The notes beneath the pieces were generated by a model. That model did no database searches, was not told the DNA's origin, and was given only the letters and a program-made list of their open reading frames with translations. Shown here one piece after another: positions 17,254 through 25,982 of a stretch of 64,000 nt of DNA; within the stretch, counting starts at the first letter, position 1, and each line of letters starts with the position of its first letter. This DNA is from Gammaproteobacteria bacterium (GTDB lineage Bacteria > Pseudomonadota > Gammaproteobacteria > Pseudomonadales > Azotimanducaceae): assembly GCA_026709225.1 (NCBI GenBank), contig JAPOTJ010000021.1, positions 1 to 64,000 on the forward strand. The letters run 5' to 3'. Made by a program: the position numbers and the translations under genes.

Positions 17254-18257
17254 TCTGCTCTCATGACCATGAGCCAGCGAACAGTATCCCGCAAAGTCTC
17301 CGCGCTGCTGCGAAACTCGATCCCTGTTCTGTCCAAGACACGATTTGACGACGCACGGTTCGCTTGAGTCATGACCGCCATGGCCTCCGCCGATATGGCC
17401 GTCTCGAAGGGATGCACGCGCCTGTAAACGTCAAGAACGCGGCCAAGCCCTCGCATGAACGGCCCCGGCAGCCTCGGATGTGCGATCTTGTGACCGCATA
17501 CTGTTTGCAGCAAGGCGTGAAATTGACTCCATTCGTGATAGTGTCCGGCAACGATGTAGCGCGCATCTTCAGGATCGCCCAAGTGGGGATTCTCCAACAG
17601 ATGACAATGAATCAAGGCGAGGTCGCGAGCATCGACCACTTGAATGCCCGAACTCGTGCGCGGCACTGACTTCACCCAGGCTCTCAGTGCCCTGTTGCTC
17701 TCACTCAAGCCCGGATCGTCAGGGCCGACGACGACGCCCGGGTAACTGATTCGAACGGGCGCGCCTTGCGCCTGAAGGCGGCGCACCTGCAACTCGCCGT
17801 CGCGCTTCGAGCGCACGTAGGCGCTCGTCAAGCTGCCGAGCGGCGACGTCTCGTCAGTCTCGTCCGCCCTCGCATTGATAGAAATGCGATTGAAGAAAAT
17901 GCTCGTGCTGGAAACCCATAGGATATTCCGGATGCCAGCCTTGACCGCCGTGCCGATGACCGCATCAATGCTCCGCGTGTTGTCTGTGTAGACCTCTTTC
18001 GCAAGGATCGGTGAGAGTTCCAAGCGCACTGCGGCATGAACCACGGCATCGCAACCTTCAAGTGCCGACGCGACAGCTTGTGTGTCGGTCATGTCAGCGA
18101 CCACGCAGTCAAGCGATGCGAACCCGTGCGGGTCGAAATAATGCCGCGCCTTGGCTTCGCTTCGCACCAGCAGCCGAACATCGTGGCCCGCGAGAAGCAG
18201 CGCGAGCGCGGTGTGCCCGCCCACCAGCCCTGTCGCTCCGGTCACGAAGACCCTCAT
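17250..18257 (-). CDS. Extended SDR, NAD-dependent epimerase/3-beta-HSD-like
   Basis: 335 residues with the extended-SDR nucleotide motif GATGLVGG near the start and the active-site YVRSK (Tyr-x3-Lys). A serine-rich WVSSTS segment precedes it. It resembles dihydroflavonol reductase and 3-beta-hydroxysteroid dehydrogenase relatives. A sterol-related substrate is plausible given the sterol desaturase-family neighbour, but not proven. Coupled to the downstream dehydrogenase by a 4-base overlap. Confidence 0.8.
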   Translation of the reverse strand: MRVFVTGATGLVGGHTALALLLAGHDVRLLVRSEAKARHYFDPHGFASLDCVVADMTDTQAVASALEGCDAVVHAAVRLELSPILAKEVYTDNTRSIDAVIGTAVKAGIRNILWVSSTSIFFNRISINARADETDETSPLGSLTSAYVRSKRDGELQVRRLQAQGAPVRISYPGVVVGPDDPGLSESNRALRAWVKSVPRTSSGIQVVDARDLALIHCHLLENPHLGDPEDARYIVAGHYHEWSQFHALLQTVCGHKIAHPRLPGPFMRGLGRVLDVYRRVHPFETAISAEAMAVMTQANRASSNRVLDRTGIEFRSSAETLRDTVRWLMVMRAE

Positions 18258-18367
18258 CGATCCACCTCAAACATCTCCCTTCAACATCTCGCGCAGGAAT
18301 TGACGAAACAACCATCAGCCCTTAGTTTATCGCTCCCAAAAGACACTCGTGCGCCAAAAAGCCAACC

Positions 18368-19138
18368 ATGACGCAATGGATCGAATACTACGACTGGCTC
18401 GCCGCGCTGGCGACCGTGGCCGTCACCCTCGGCATCATCGGCATCGGCAGGGCGTTCTTCTTTCGAGTTCCCGCCATCCGTGACGCCGTGCGAAAGGATG
18501 CCGAGCAGAATCACGAAAAGCAAACCCACAAGGACAAGTTTTATCGTGGGCGCGTGCGAACAACCCGGAGTATCGGCATCTGGCTGAACCTTGCCTTTGC
18601 GGTGCTGGTATTGCCATTCATTGCGACGCTCACTCCGCAGTCAGTTGGCAAGGTCGTGCTTGACATGCTGCTCATTCTCCTCGTCTACGACTTCCTCTAC
18701 TACCTGATGCACAGGTTTGTCTTTCACGGCATCGGTTTCTTTCGGAAGGTGCATGGCGTGCATCATATGGCGCGCAGCCGCGTCAGTTCGGTGGACGCCT
18801 ATCTTCTGCATCCCATTGAGATGCTCATGGGGCTTGCGCTCTACTACTTGGTGACCACTGGACTTGTCCTCGCGACTGGTGAGCGCCTGCAAGTGACGAC
18901 GCTCGCGCTCGGCTATGCGGTCTACACCCAGCTTAATATCATCAACCACTGCCGCGTTGATCTTGATCGGTTTCCGTGGAAAGCCCTCAACTGGGTCGCC
19001 ATGAAACACGATGCCCACCACCTGAGCATGAGCCACGGCAACTACGCCACCATCACGCTACTGTTCGACTGGCTGTTCGGAACGCTCGAAGTGCATCCGC
19101 GCGAAGGTCCGGGAGGTGCCGCGCTAGGCGGGCGCTGA
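18368..19138 (+). CDS. Sterol desaturase / fatty acid hydroxylase family membrane protein
   Basis: 256 residues with several hydrophobic segments (about 12-34, 75-95, 97-115, 155-180) and the family histidine boxes HRFVFH, HGVHH and HDAHHLSMSH, which bind a di-iron centre. Such enzymes hydroxylate or desaturate sterols, fatty acids or carotenoids in the membrane. The last 86 bases overlap the convergent AbiEi-like gene. Confidence 0.85.
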   Translation: MTQWIEYYDWLAALATVAVTLGIIGIGRAFFFRVPAIRDAVRKDAEQNHEKQTHKDKFYRGRVRTTRSIGIWLNLAFAVLVLPFIATLTPQSVGKVVLDMLLILLVYDFLYYLMHRFVFHGIGFFRKVHGVHHMARSRVSSVDAYLLHPIEMLMGLALYYLVTTGLVLATGERLQVTTLALGYAVYTQLNIINHCRVDLDRFPWKALNWVAMKHDAHHLSMSHGNYATITLLFDWLFGTLEVHPREGPGGAALGGR

Positions 19139-19709
19139 TGGCGCTTGCGATGGCGCTTGGATAGCAAAGCGCGTCAGCTAGGCACTCGAGCTTGGCCAAG
19201 TCAAACACCGAACCGTCGAGTTCCGGCAAGCTCGAATACCGCCTGCCTTTGCGCGTGCCGAGGTAGAGCGTATCGAGCAGGGCTTTCTCCGCCGATGCGC
19301 GCAGGTAGGGCGGGTTCGTCTCGGACACCTCGATGCCGGAGCGCATCATCTCGGGCTTGATTTGATGAAACTCGTAGCGTCCGATTGGTGTTTCGAGCAT
19401 TCTCCCGTGCCCTGTGGTTGCCACCTGAACCGCGGCTGGAATCTGCGAGAGCGCACCCTGCATGTGCAAGGCAGACAAGAAAGAGACATACCCTCGCTCA
19501 TTGCCGAGCAAAAGGCGCACCGCCTGATTGGGCGAGAACCGAGCGTGGACAAGCTGGCACCAGACGCCGCGAGTCACTTTGGTGATTGCATCTTCCGCTT
19601 CGAGACGCGCGAGTTTTCGCGATGCCGCGCTTATCGAAAGCCCACAGAGAAAGGCAAATTCCCGCGTTGAGAATGCCGGATGGTCTTGGAGGAATCGGAT
19701 TTGGTTCAT
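19053..19709 (-). CDS. AbiEi-like antitoxin (winged-helix)
   Basis: 218 residues. The N-terminal winged-helix module (FSTREFAFLCGLSISAASRK...LARLEAEDAI...RGVW) and the central domain fit the type IV AbiEi antitoxin family, which represses its own promoter. It starts at ATG 19709, overlapping the stop of the decayed AbiEii gene by ATGA. The gene order, toxin first, is the reverse of the classical abiEi-abiEii pair. Its 3' end overlaps a convergent gene, so the C-terminus may have been altered. Its toxin partner is dead. Confidence 0.7.
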   Translation of the reverse strand: MNQIRFLQDHPAFSTREFAFLCGLSISAASRKLARLEAEDAITKVTRGVWCQLVHARFSPNQAVRLLLGNERGYVSFLSALHMQGALSQIPAAVQVATTGHGRMLETPIGRYEFHQIKPEMMRSGIEVSETNPPYLRASAEKALLDTLYLGTRKGRRYSSLPELDGSVFDLAKLECLADALCYPSAIASAISARLARHLPDLRADALRAFRTASRTVA

Positions 19710-20025
19710 GTTGAGGTGTCCAGCAGGCCGAGTGCGAACTCGCGCATCTGTCCCCAACTCTCGCGGCTACCAAATTGGTCTAGCGCATTGCGCTCAAGAA
19801 ATGGCAGCACCTGACCGCGGTAGTCGTCAAATTCGAGTGACAAGAGTTGTTCGAGCCGCCGAGCACGTCAATATCCATGTCTTCGGAATATCGCGGACTG
19901 TGAAAGAAGAACCGTAGATTCGTCCCGCCCTTCAAAACGTACAGAGTGGGATCGGACACTCTGAGAAGCTGCCCGAGGAAGATCAGGTGGAAGACTTCCC
20001 GTAGCTGTCGGTGTGAGTAGTTCAT
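19706..20025 (-). pseudogene. AbiEii-like nucleotidyltransferase toxin, internal deletion
   Basis: From ATG 20025 the first 60 codons encode an AbiEii start with the nucleotidyltransferase signature GGTNLRFFF...YSEDMDID. After GG at about 19860 the frame shifts. A separate frame (FDDYRGQVLPFLERNA ... LGLLDTST) gives the family's normal C-terminus and ends at TGA 19706-19708. Roughly 150 or more central codons are missing, so no active toxin can be made. Confidence 0.72.
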
Positions 20026-20031
20026 GTATGT

Positions 20032-20062
20032 ATTATGGATTTTTATTGACGCATACGTCAAT
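20032..20062 (-). promoter_or_regulatory. Promoter with overlapping operator for the AbiE pair
   Basis: A perfect inverted repeat with 7-base arms, ATTGACG-CATA-CGTCAAT, lies at 20045-20062. Read on the minus strand it supplies a -35 TTGACG (20061-20056), then an 18-base spacer and a -10 CATAAT (20037-20032). A repressor bound there would block the promoter, as expected for AbiEi autoregulation. The -10 is only 6 bases from the ATG at 20025, so the mRNA may be leaderless. Confidence 0.55.
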
Positions 20063-20507
20063 TCAAATACGTTATCTGCGGCATCAACGGCTCCGAAGGA
20101 GAGCTTACGGCGTGCGGGCACAATCAACATATAGCAAAGGCTCGCTTCAGCCACCTTTAGTCATAGAAACACATGGAACGTGAGCGCCTTTGAAGAGGCG
20201 TGTAGCCACGCCCGAACAATCACCGAGTCGGCTCGAACGTCCGCGAGCAACGTGGTGTCGCAAGCCCGCGCAAGAGGTTGCGCTTGCCAAGTCGAGCTGG
20301 CTTTTCAGCAAAGAACAAAAGCAGGCGCTGTATGATGACGACAAGGTGTTTTCTCATCTTGTGTGCGATAATTCAACTCATCATCGATTAGACCGAGACT
20401 CAGAGTTCGCAACGCAAAGATTCCGGCTTGTTCACGATTGCTGCGAGGCCGAACCAGACAAGTGGAACGCCACAAAGATTGTTCGAACGCGATAAGGGGG
20501 AGTGGAG
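20063..20507. other. No convincing gene
   Basis: About 445 bases between the AbiE promoter and the OLD-like gene. An open frame at 20190-20495 on the plus strand has an odd composition, no clear ribosome site and no recognisable domain. A strong purine-rich site (GGGGGAG, 20496-20502) lies at the right end and belongs to the next gene. Confidence 0.4.
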
Positions 20508-20645
20508 ATGAATGTCTCATTGCATCCGTCCATTCACGCTGGCGGCTTCAATTGCAATTGTCACGACGGGCTGCGGCAGGGCAGAATACGTTGGAGTGAG
20601 ACTCCGAAACTACGAGTGCCGAAAGAGAACAAGCGTGATCCGTAG
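20508..20645 (+). CDS. Small leader-like ORF overlapping the OLD-like gene
   Basis: ATG 20508 sits 5 bases after a strong GGGGGAG site and opens a 45-codon frame ending TAG at 20643-20645, beyond the GTG (20635) that starts the conserved part of the ATPase. The peptide has no recognised domain. It may be a leader whose translation feeds ribosomes to the ATPase start, or simply non-coding. Confidence 0.25.
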   Translation: MNVSLHPSIHAGGFNCNCHDGLRQGRIRWSETPKLRVPKENKRDP

Positions 20646-22257
20646 CATACACGTTAAAAACTTCAAGAAGTTCGGCGAACTCACGTTTGAACTCCCGGAA
20701 CGCGCAGTTATCGCGGGCCCCAACAATTCTGGAAAGACTACGCTTCTTCAAGCGATTGCTATCTGGTCCGAATTGGGAGAGGTCTGGTTGGCTAACTCTG
20801 CTGATCTTGTTCTCGGTGCGCACGGAGCATTTCGTCAGGTGGAAATAGACCCGGCGAGCTTGAAGACTCTTGCGCTCTCGAGATTCTCCGAGCTTTGGCA
20901 CAACCAGACAACAGTCGCGCCTGCTTCAATTGAAGTAACCACAGATCGGTGGAAGGTAGGCTTTGAACTTCACTACATTGACCCAACTGTAGCGAAGGTT
21001 CGCCCTTCGACCACGATTGCTGAGAATGATTTGGAGGCCTATGCAGAACAGCCGCTGAAAGCACTCTATGTCCCGTCGCTATCAGGACTTGACATTCATG
21101 AACCGGAGTACGGGGAGCAGGTGCTTGCGGCGAGGCTGGCACATGGGAAAGGTGGCACTGTGGTCAGGAATTTAGTTCAAGCAGTAAGCAGGGACAAGGA
21201 ACGATGGGAGGCTCTGCAGGGTACCGTGCGTACTTTTTTTGGATACGAACTATCGATGCCGAGTGGAGCGGACCCGATTAGAGTGCGTTACAGACAGTCG
21301 TTAGGGGAACATTGGTACGACTTGACTAGTGGATCTGCAGGCTTCTTGCAGACAGTGTTACTTCAATCGGCGTTACTGCATTCCGATGCATCAATTTTTC
21401 TTTTGGACGAGCCGGATGCGCACCTGCACGCGTTACTGAAGGAAAAAATGTACCGGCTTCTCAGGGAATATTGCGAAGTCCGTGGTCGACAGGCCGTCAT
21501 TGCTACTCATTCCGGTCGGCTAATTGATGAAGCTGCTAGGGAACGTGGGGAGAAGCTCTTTATTGTGACTACGGAGGGTCTTAATCCTGTCCGGCGGCAA
21601 GAGGCTAAGCATTTGTTGCAAATTCCTGGAGACCAGATCGTATTGGCTGAAACTTGCCGCCGCGTCTTGTATGTGGAAGGCAAGTCAGATGTAGACATAT
21701 TGCGAGAGTGGGCGAAAGTCCTAGGTCATCCGACAGTCGGTCTCTTGGACCGGGTGCTTTGCGTGACAACAGCCCAAGAGAAGGGCAAGAACTATGGTGA
21801 CAGGCACTTCCGTACGCTCCGGTCGCTGGTGCCAAATCTGGTGGGGCTGGAGATTCGCGACCTGAACGGAGGGACTAGGGAACGAAGCATAGGGAGTAAA
21901 AGGAAATCGCCCACGGGACTGGATGTTGTTCAGTGGAAGCGCTATGAAATTGAAAACTACATGATTCATCCGAACGCAGTTTCAAGGCTTGTGCTGGAGA
22001 CATTAGGCGAAGAAGCCGCACGAAGGGCGGATGAATACATGCGGCGGAATCTGCCAGGCGGTCTCTTTGACGAACCATTTGAACAAACGCCAGCGGACCA
22101 AACTAAGGGGAAAGTCACAATTGCCATGATTCTTGCGGCTGCTGGTTTGGATATGGGGGAATCGGAGTACTACCGAATCGCCGGGCAGATGAAGGCGGAT
22201 GAAGTTCACCCTGATGTCGTCATGATGCTTGATCTGATAGAGCAGAAACTCATCTAG
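20635..22257 (+). CDS. OLD-like ATPase with TOPRIM-type nuclease domain
   Basis: 540 residues from GTG 20635. The N-terminal ABC/SMC-type ATPase has Walker A GPNNSGKTT (residues 29-37), a Walker B SIFLLDEPDAHLH and a switch histidine in VIATHSGR. The C-terminal part begins with a TOPRIM-like LYVEGKSDVDIL and continues to RDLNGG and RYEIENYMI, a pattern shared with DUF4435/OLD nucleases. Such proteins act in phage defence by cleaving nucleic acid. The frame stays open to ATG 20512, which would add 41 residues with a signal-like, lipobox-like start (VTTGC). That does not suit a cytoplasmic ATPase, so the GTG where homology begins is preferred. hsdM follows 97 bases later. Confidence 0.8.
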   Translation: MIRSIHVKNFKKFGELTFELPERAVIAGPNNSGKTTLLQAIAIWSELGEVWLANSADLVLGAHGAFRQVEIDPASLKTLALSRFSELWHNQTTVAPASIEVTTDRWKVGFELHYIDPTVAKVRPSTTIAENDLEAYAEQPLKALYVPSLSGLDIHEPEYGEQVLAARLAHGKGGTVVRNLVQAVSRDKERWEALQGTVRTFFGYELSMPSGADPIRVRYRQSLGEHWYDLTSGSAGFLQTVLLQSALLHSDASIFLLDEPDAHLHALLKEKMYRLLREYCEVRGRQAVIATHSGRLIDEAARERGEKLFIVTTEGLNPVRRQEAKHLLQIPGDQIVLAETCRRVLYVEGKSDVDILREWAKVLGHPTVGLLDRVLCVTTAQEKGKNYGDRHFRTLRSLVPNLVGLEIRDLNGGTRERSIGSKRKSPTGLDVVQWKRYEIENYMIHPNAVSRLVLETLGEEAARRADEYMRRNLPGGLFDEPFEQTPADQTKGKVTIAMILAAAGLDMGESEYYRIAGQMKADEVHPDVVMMLDLIEQKLI

Positions 22258-22354
22258 AAAGCTGGCTCGTGAGATAAATAGGAATGTTGGCGGGCACTCA
22301 ATTCGTCGGTTGCGAAAATTGCTAGGCTCTCCTTGATAGGAGGTTCAAGACTGT

Positions 22355-23920
22355 ATGACAAAAAAACGCAAGAACTCCACATCACCGCTCGGCATCAACG
22401 AATCCGAACTCTGGGCAACAGCCAATGCCCTGCGCGGTTCAATGGATGCCGCCGAATACAAGCATGTCGTGCTTGGTCTGATTTTCCTCAAGTACATCTC
22501 GGATGCATTCGAAGCACGCCACGGGGCCGTGGCTCAAGCATGGGGCGAAGAAGCCGCCGAAGACCCTGATGAATACACAGCCGAAAATATCTTTTGGGTG
22601 CCGCCAGAAGCGCGATGGGCATATCTGCAAGCGGATGCACGTCAACCCACGATCGGCCAGACCGTGGACGAGGCTATGGCTCATGTCGAGCGTGACAACC
22701 CTGCGCTCAAGGATGTGCTGCCAAAGGACTATGCTCGTCCTGCCCTTGACAAGGTCCGCCTCGGGCAACTGATCGACATGGTGAGCAACATCCCTGTCGG
22801 CACTGATGAGGCCCGCGCCAACGATGTGCTCGGGCGAGTGTACGAATACTTCCTCGGGCAGTTCGCCGGCACCGAAGGCAAGAAAGGCGGCGAGTTCTAC
22901 ACGCCGCGCTGCGTCGTTCAACTGCTTGTCGAGATGCTTGAGCCTTATGCCGGGCGCGTCTACGACCCGTGCTGCGGCTCGTCCGGCATGTTTGTGCAGT
23001 CGGTCGCCTTCATTGATGCGCACGCGAGCGGCAACGGCAACGGCGGTAAGGCGCACGGTGATATTTCAATCTATGGTCAGGAATCCAACTACACGACATG
23101 GCGTCTCGCGCGCATGAATCTTGCAATCCGCGGTATTGAGGGACAAGTCGCGCAGGGAGACAGTTTCCACAATGATCGTCATCCAGACCTCAAGGCGGAC
23201 TTCATTCTTGCCAATCCGCCGTTCAACGTGAAGAACTGGGGCGGTGAGCGCCTTGTGGACGACAAGCGCTGGCAGTACGGCGTGCCGCCCAAGGGGAACG
23301 CCAACTTCGCGTGGGTGCAGCATATCGTCCATCATTTGGCACCTGAGGGCAGGGCAGGTTTCGTGCTGGCGAACGGCTCTATGTCGTCGAGCCAGTCGGG
23401 CGAGGGCGAGATTCGCAAGAGCCTTGTTAAGGCGGGCTTGGTGGACTGCATGGTCGCGCTGCCGGGGCAGCTTTTCTACTCCACGCAGATTCCGGCGTGC
23501 CTGTGGTTTATGGGGCGTGGCAAAGACCGAGCGCGACGAGGCGAAACCCTCTTCATTGACGCACGTCAGCTCGGTAGCATGGTGGATCGAACGCACCGCG
23601 ACCTGACTGAGGAAGACATCTCACGAATTGCCGGTACCTATCGTCAGTGGCGGATTGGATTGGAAGAATACAAAGACGAGCCGGGATTCTGCCGAAGCGT
23701 CGGTCTTGAGGAATTGTGTTCGCATGATTGTGTGTTGACGCCCGGACGCTATGTTGGTGCGCCTCCAGTCGCCGACGATGACGAGCCGTTCGCCGAGAAG
23801 ATGCAGCGTCTTGTGGCGGAGTTGCGAGACCAACAAGCCGAGGGGTCGCGATTGGATGCAGCGATTGAGAAGAATCTTGAGAGTCTTGGGTTTCCTTTAC
23901 GTGACGATGAGGCATCTTGA
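22355..23920 (+). CDS. hsdM: Type I restriction-modification methyltransferase subunit HsdM
   Basis: 521 residues. The helical N-terminal domain ([20 protein letters not shown]) is followed by an N6-adenine methyltransferase with the AdoMet motif [10 protein letters not shown] and the catalytic N287-P-P-F290. It methylates adenine in the site chosen by HsdS. It begins the restriction-modification locus, but hsdS comes 2.5 kb later and hsdR 11 kb later, with other defence genes between. AGGAGG stands upstream of ATG 22355 at a rather long spacing (about 11). Confidence 0.93.
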   Translation: MTKKRKNSTSPLGINESELWATANALRGSMDAAEYKHVVLGLIFLKYISDAFEARHGAVAQAWGEEAAEDPDEYTAENIFWVPPEARWAYLQADARQPTIGQTVDEAMAHVERDNPALKDVLPKDYARPALDKVRLGQLIDMVSNIPVGTDEARANDVLGRVYEYFLGQFAGTEGKKGGEFYTPRCVVQLLVEMLEPYAGRVYDPCCGSSGMFVQSVAFIDAHASGNGNGGKAHGDISIYGQESNYTTWRLARMNLAIRGIEGQVAQGDSFHNDRHPDLKADFILANPPFNVKNWGGERLVDDKRWQYGVPPKGNANFAWVQHIVHHLAPEGRAGFVLANGSMSSSQSGEGEIRKSLVKAGLVDCMVALPGQLFYSTQIPACLWFMGRGKDRARRGETLFIDARQLGSMVDRTHRDLTEEDISRIAGTYRQWRIGLEEYKDEPGFCRSVGLEELCSHDCVLTPGRYVGAPPVADDDEPFAEKMQRLVAELRDQQAEGSRLDAAIEKNLESLGFPLRDDEAS

Positions 23921-24043
23921 GGTTGAAGTCGGCTGACACTTGATCGTGATTGAGCGGATACTGCATAACCGTTCCGCATACCTGCCAGACCTTCTAAGTT
24001 GCTTCGAAATAGCTGCGGCCCGCAACTTCGGCGTGCGCCGGAT

Positions 24044-24072
24044 TTGGACGGAAGTCCCCTCTCATGTATAAA
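24044..24072 (+). promoter_or_regulatory. Sigma-70-type promoter ahead of the hepT relic and kwaAB
   Basis: TTGGAC (24044-24049) and TATAAA (24067-24072) are separated by exactly 17 bases. The -10 is part of a small inverted repeat, GTATA-AA-TATAC (24066-24077). It would start transcription 123 bases after the hsdM stop, giving the interposed genes independent expression. Confidence 0.55.
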
Positions 24073-24092
24073 TATACTTAATTATATCACGC

Positions 24093-24296
24093 TTGTCTAC
24101 AAATGAATATCGATACGATCTAACTGCGCCAATGTATCGTGCCGCCCGCGTCAAGGAGTTCGAGCTTGCATTCAAACAAAGCGGTCAGTTACTGCGTAAA
24201 CCACTCGTCGCCCTTTGCGAGAGTAATCGAAAAGCCGAAATAATCAACTTCAAATACCTATTTCGTGATCCAGTCCGACGTGACCCGATGGAGTGA
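24093..24296 (+). pseudogene. HepT-like relic (truncated paralogue)
   Basis: The 67-residue frame matches residues about 33-88 of the HepT-like protein at 25983: YRAARVKEFELAFKQSGQLL against YRAACVKEFELVLEQSGKLL. A 21-base identical stretch is shared (24148-24168 and 26104-26124). The N-terminal part is replaced and the RX4HXY active-site half is lost. It is a dead copy lying between hsdM and the Kiwa-like genes, suggesting hepT once directly followed hsdM. Confidence 0.7.
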
Positions 24297-24396
24297 CATC
24301 TAGTTCACAGACGGATTAGACTATGTTGCCTAGCCTCGTTTTACCGGAAATCCAGATGAGCAACGGGACATTACGAGATATTCGTTGACAACCGTC

Positions 24397-24966
24397 ATGC
24401 CGAAAGACCGCCAGAACTATAAAGAAGGACTGGGACCCATGCGCTTGCTAATGGTTCTTAGTGGCTTCGCTCCGTTATTTCTCCTGATGGCGATTCAGGG
24501 CAATAGCTTATTCCCAGAGAAGTACTTCTTGCTGACATGCTTCGCACTCGCGATCTTGCCAACGCTGTTTCTTTGTTGGCGCCTTTGCGTAGTCCGAAAA
24601 ACAGATGATACCCGGCATCTAGTGGTAGGCAGAATTGAAGATCACCGCAGCCACATTTTGGTATACCTCTTTGCGACACTATTGCCGTTTTACAGGGAAG
24701 ATATTGGGACATGCCGCGATTTAGCGGCTATGCTTGCTGCGCTCGCATTTGTTGTGTTTCTGTTTTGGCGACTGAACTTGCACTACATCAATGTGTATTT
24801 TGCATTTCGAGGCTATCAAATATATACCATATCCTCGCCAAGCGGGACCGACCGCCGCAACGGTGGATTGGGGGACTTCGTACTAATCACGCGTAGACGG
24901 CGATTGGAGCAACACGAGCACATCACGGCCTTTCGCTTAAGCGATACTGTCTATTTTGAGGAATAA
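24397..24966 (+). CDS. kwaA: KwaA-like four-helix membrane protein (Kiwa defence)
   Basis: About 189 residues with four hydrophobic segments (about 15-33, 43-62, 86-100, 107-127) and a soluble C-terminal tail rich in basic residues. No enzyme motif is visible. Size, topology and its place 2 bases before a DUF4868 gene match KwaA of the Kiwa system, in which the membrane protein senses phage infection and works with KwaB. The family match rests on context and topology, not on an alignment. Start is uncertain: TTG 24385, ATG 24397 or ATG 24439 (the last with GAAGGA upstream). Confidence 0.65.
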   Translation: MPKDRQNYKEGLGPMRLLMVLSGFAPLFLLMAIQGNSLFPEKYFLLTCFALAILPTLFLCWRLCVVRKTDDTRHLVVGRIEDHRSHILVYLFATLLPFYREDIGTCRDLAAMLAALAFVVFLFWRLNLHYINVYFAFRGYQIYTISSPSGTDRRNGGLGDFVLITRRRRLEQHEHITAFRLSDTVYFEE

Positions 24967-24968
24967 GG

Positions 24969-25877
24969 ATGAGCATAGAATTCAATATAAGTTCGGTGAA
25001 GACCACGGAATTTGGTGTCGGACGAAAGGCTAGAGTTGACGCTGATATTGACTTTCGGGTGGTGCCAGTGGACAAGGACGTGAAATCAGCACTTACGTTG
25101 ATGGTCGAAGCAACGATAGAAAAGCTAGACGAATCCGGGTCTGGTCCCGTTTTGTATGAGCCTGCTGAAAAGCATGGCAGTACAGAATGTCTATTTGTCC
25201 CTCGTGGTAAGTTCGATACAAAGATTCGCGAACTTCACGACGCAGAGAACCTAGCTTTCACTAGCCTCGATCAATCAATTCCTGAAGCCATCGATTTTTA
25301 TTTTGCTAGATTTATCGATGACGAAAATCGACGATTGACAGCTATAAAGCGCGCCGTGCAATTTAAAGGTTTGCTCAAGAAAAAAGTACTCCACTTCGTC
25401 GATGACACTCTTCAGATCGTCAAGGACGATGTATTCAAACTGGACAACGATTTCGATTTGATTTTGGATTCCATGCGCACACTTATTTTTAGGCCGACCG
25501 CATTCGAAGTTCTGTGTGGACTAAATGATGCAGTTATGGATGCTGTAACCGACAATGTTCATGCGATTGCTTCCGATTTGCCTTTCATTGATTTGAGTGG
25601 GATTGAGAATTACGCCAAATCGCATCCCCGTGCAGCGCGCTATCTTGCATCAATTCGTTCACAGTCAATACAAGGAATGGATCAAAATGCACTAGCCAAG
25701 CTCTGCGAGAGCACCGATGTGAACATCACGGACGTGAGTGGGAAAATTGTCGTTAAATCTGGTAGCGAAATGGGATTCTTGGAAGTGCTCGACCGACGAA
25801 GGTATCGACTCGAACTTGTTCCTCACCAGCCTGAGCAGTTCAGAGCGTCCAGTCGTGAACGAATTAATCGCGTCTAA
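24969..25877 (+). CDS. kwaB: KwaB-like DUF4868 protein (Kiwa defence)
   Basis: 302 residues. The region YFARFIDDENRRLTAIKRA, the FVDDTLQIVKDDVFKLDNDF block, the HPRAARYLASIRSQ block and the C-terminal FLEVLDRRRY...FRASSRERI are the recognisable DUF4868 pattern of KwaB. KwaB binds DNA and acts with the membrane protein KwaA to block phage replication (known for Kiwa). ATG 24969 follows GAGGAATAAGG, and the gene starts 2 bases after kwaA ends. Confidence 0.78.
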   Translation: MSIEFNISSVKTTEFGVGRKARVDADIDFRVVPVDKDVKSALTLMVEATIEKLDESGSGPVLYEPAEKHGSTECLFVPRGKFDTKIRELHDAENLAFTSLDQSIPEAIDFYFARFIDDENRRLTAIKRAVQFKGLLKKKVLHFVDDTLQIVKDDVFKLDNDFDLILDSMRTLIFRPTAFEVLCGLNDAVMDAVTDNVHAIASDLPFIDLSGIENYAKSHPRAARYLASIRSQSIQGMDQNALAKLCESTDVNITDVSGKIVVKSGSEMGFLEVLDRRRYRLELVPHQPEQFRASSRERINRV

Positions 25878-25982
25878 GGGCATAGCCTCCGGTGTTGGTG
25901 GACGAAATAAAGATGTACATGCCCGGAGGAAACGAGAACCTTTCATGTAACAAACGGGTGAAGCACAAGGAGGCTCGAATTC

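Noticed and set aside
20190-20495. A 101-codon open frame between the AbiE locus and the OLD-like gene
   Set aside because: No domain, no good ribosome site, and an unusual residue mix; not supported as a gene.
25880-25930. Terminator after kwaB formed by CCTCCGG (25887) and CCGGAGG (25922)
   Set aside because: The arms are separated by about 28 bases and no T-run follows, so an intrinsic terminator is unlikely.
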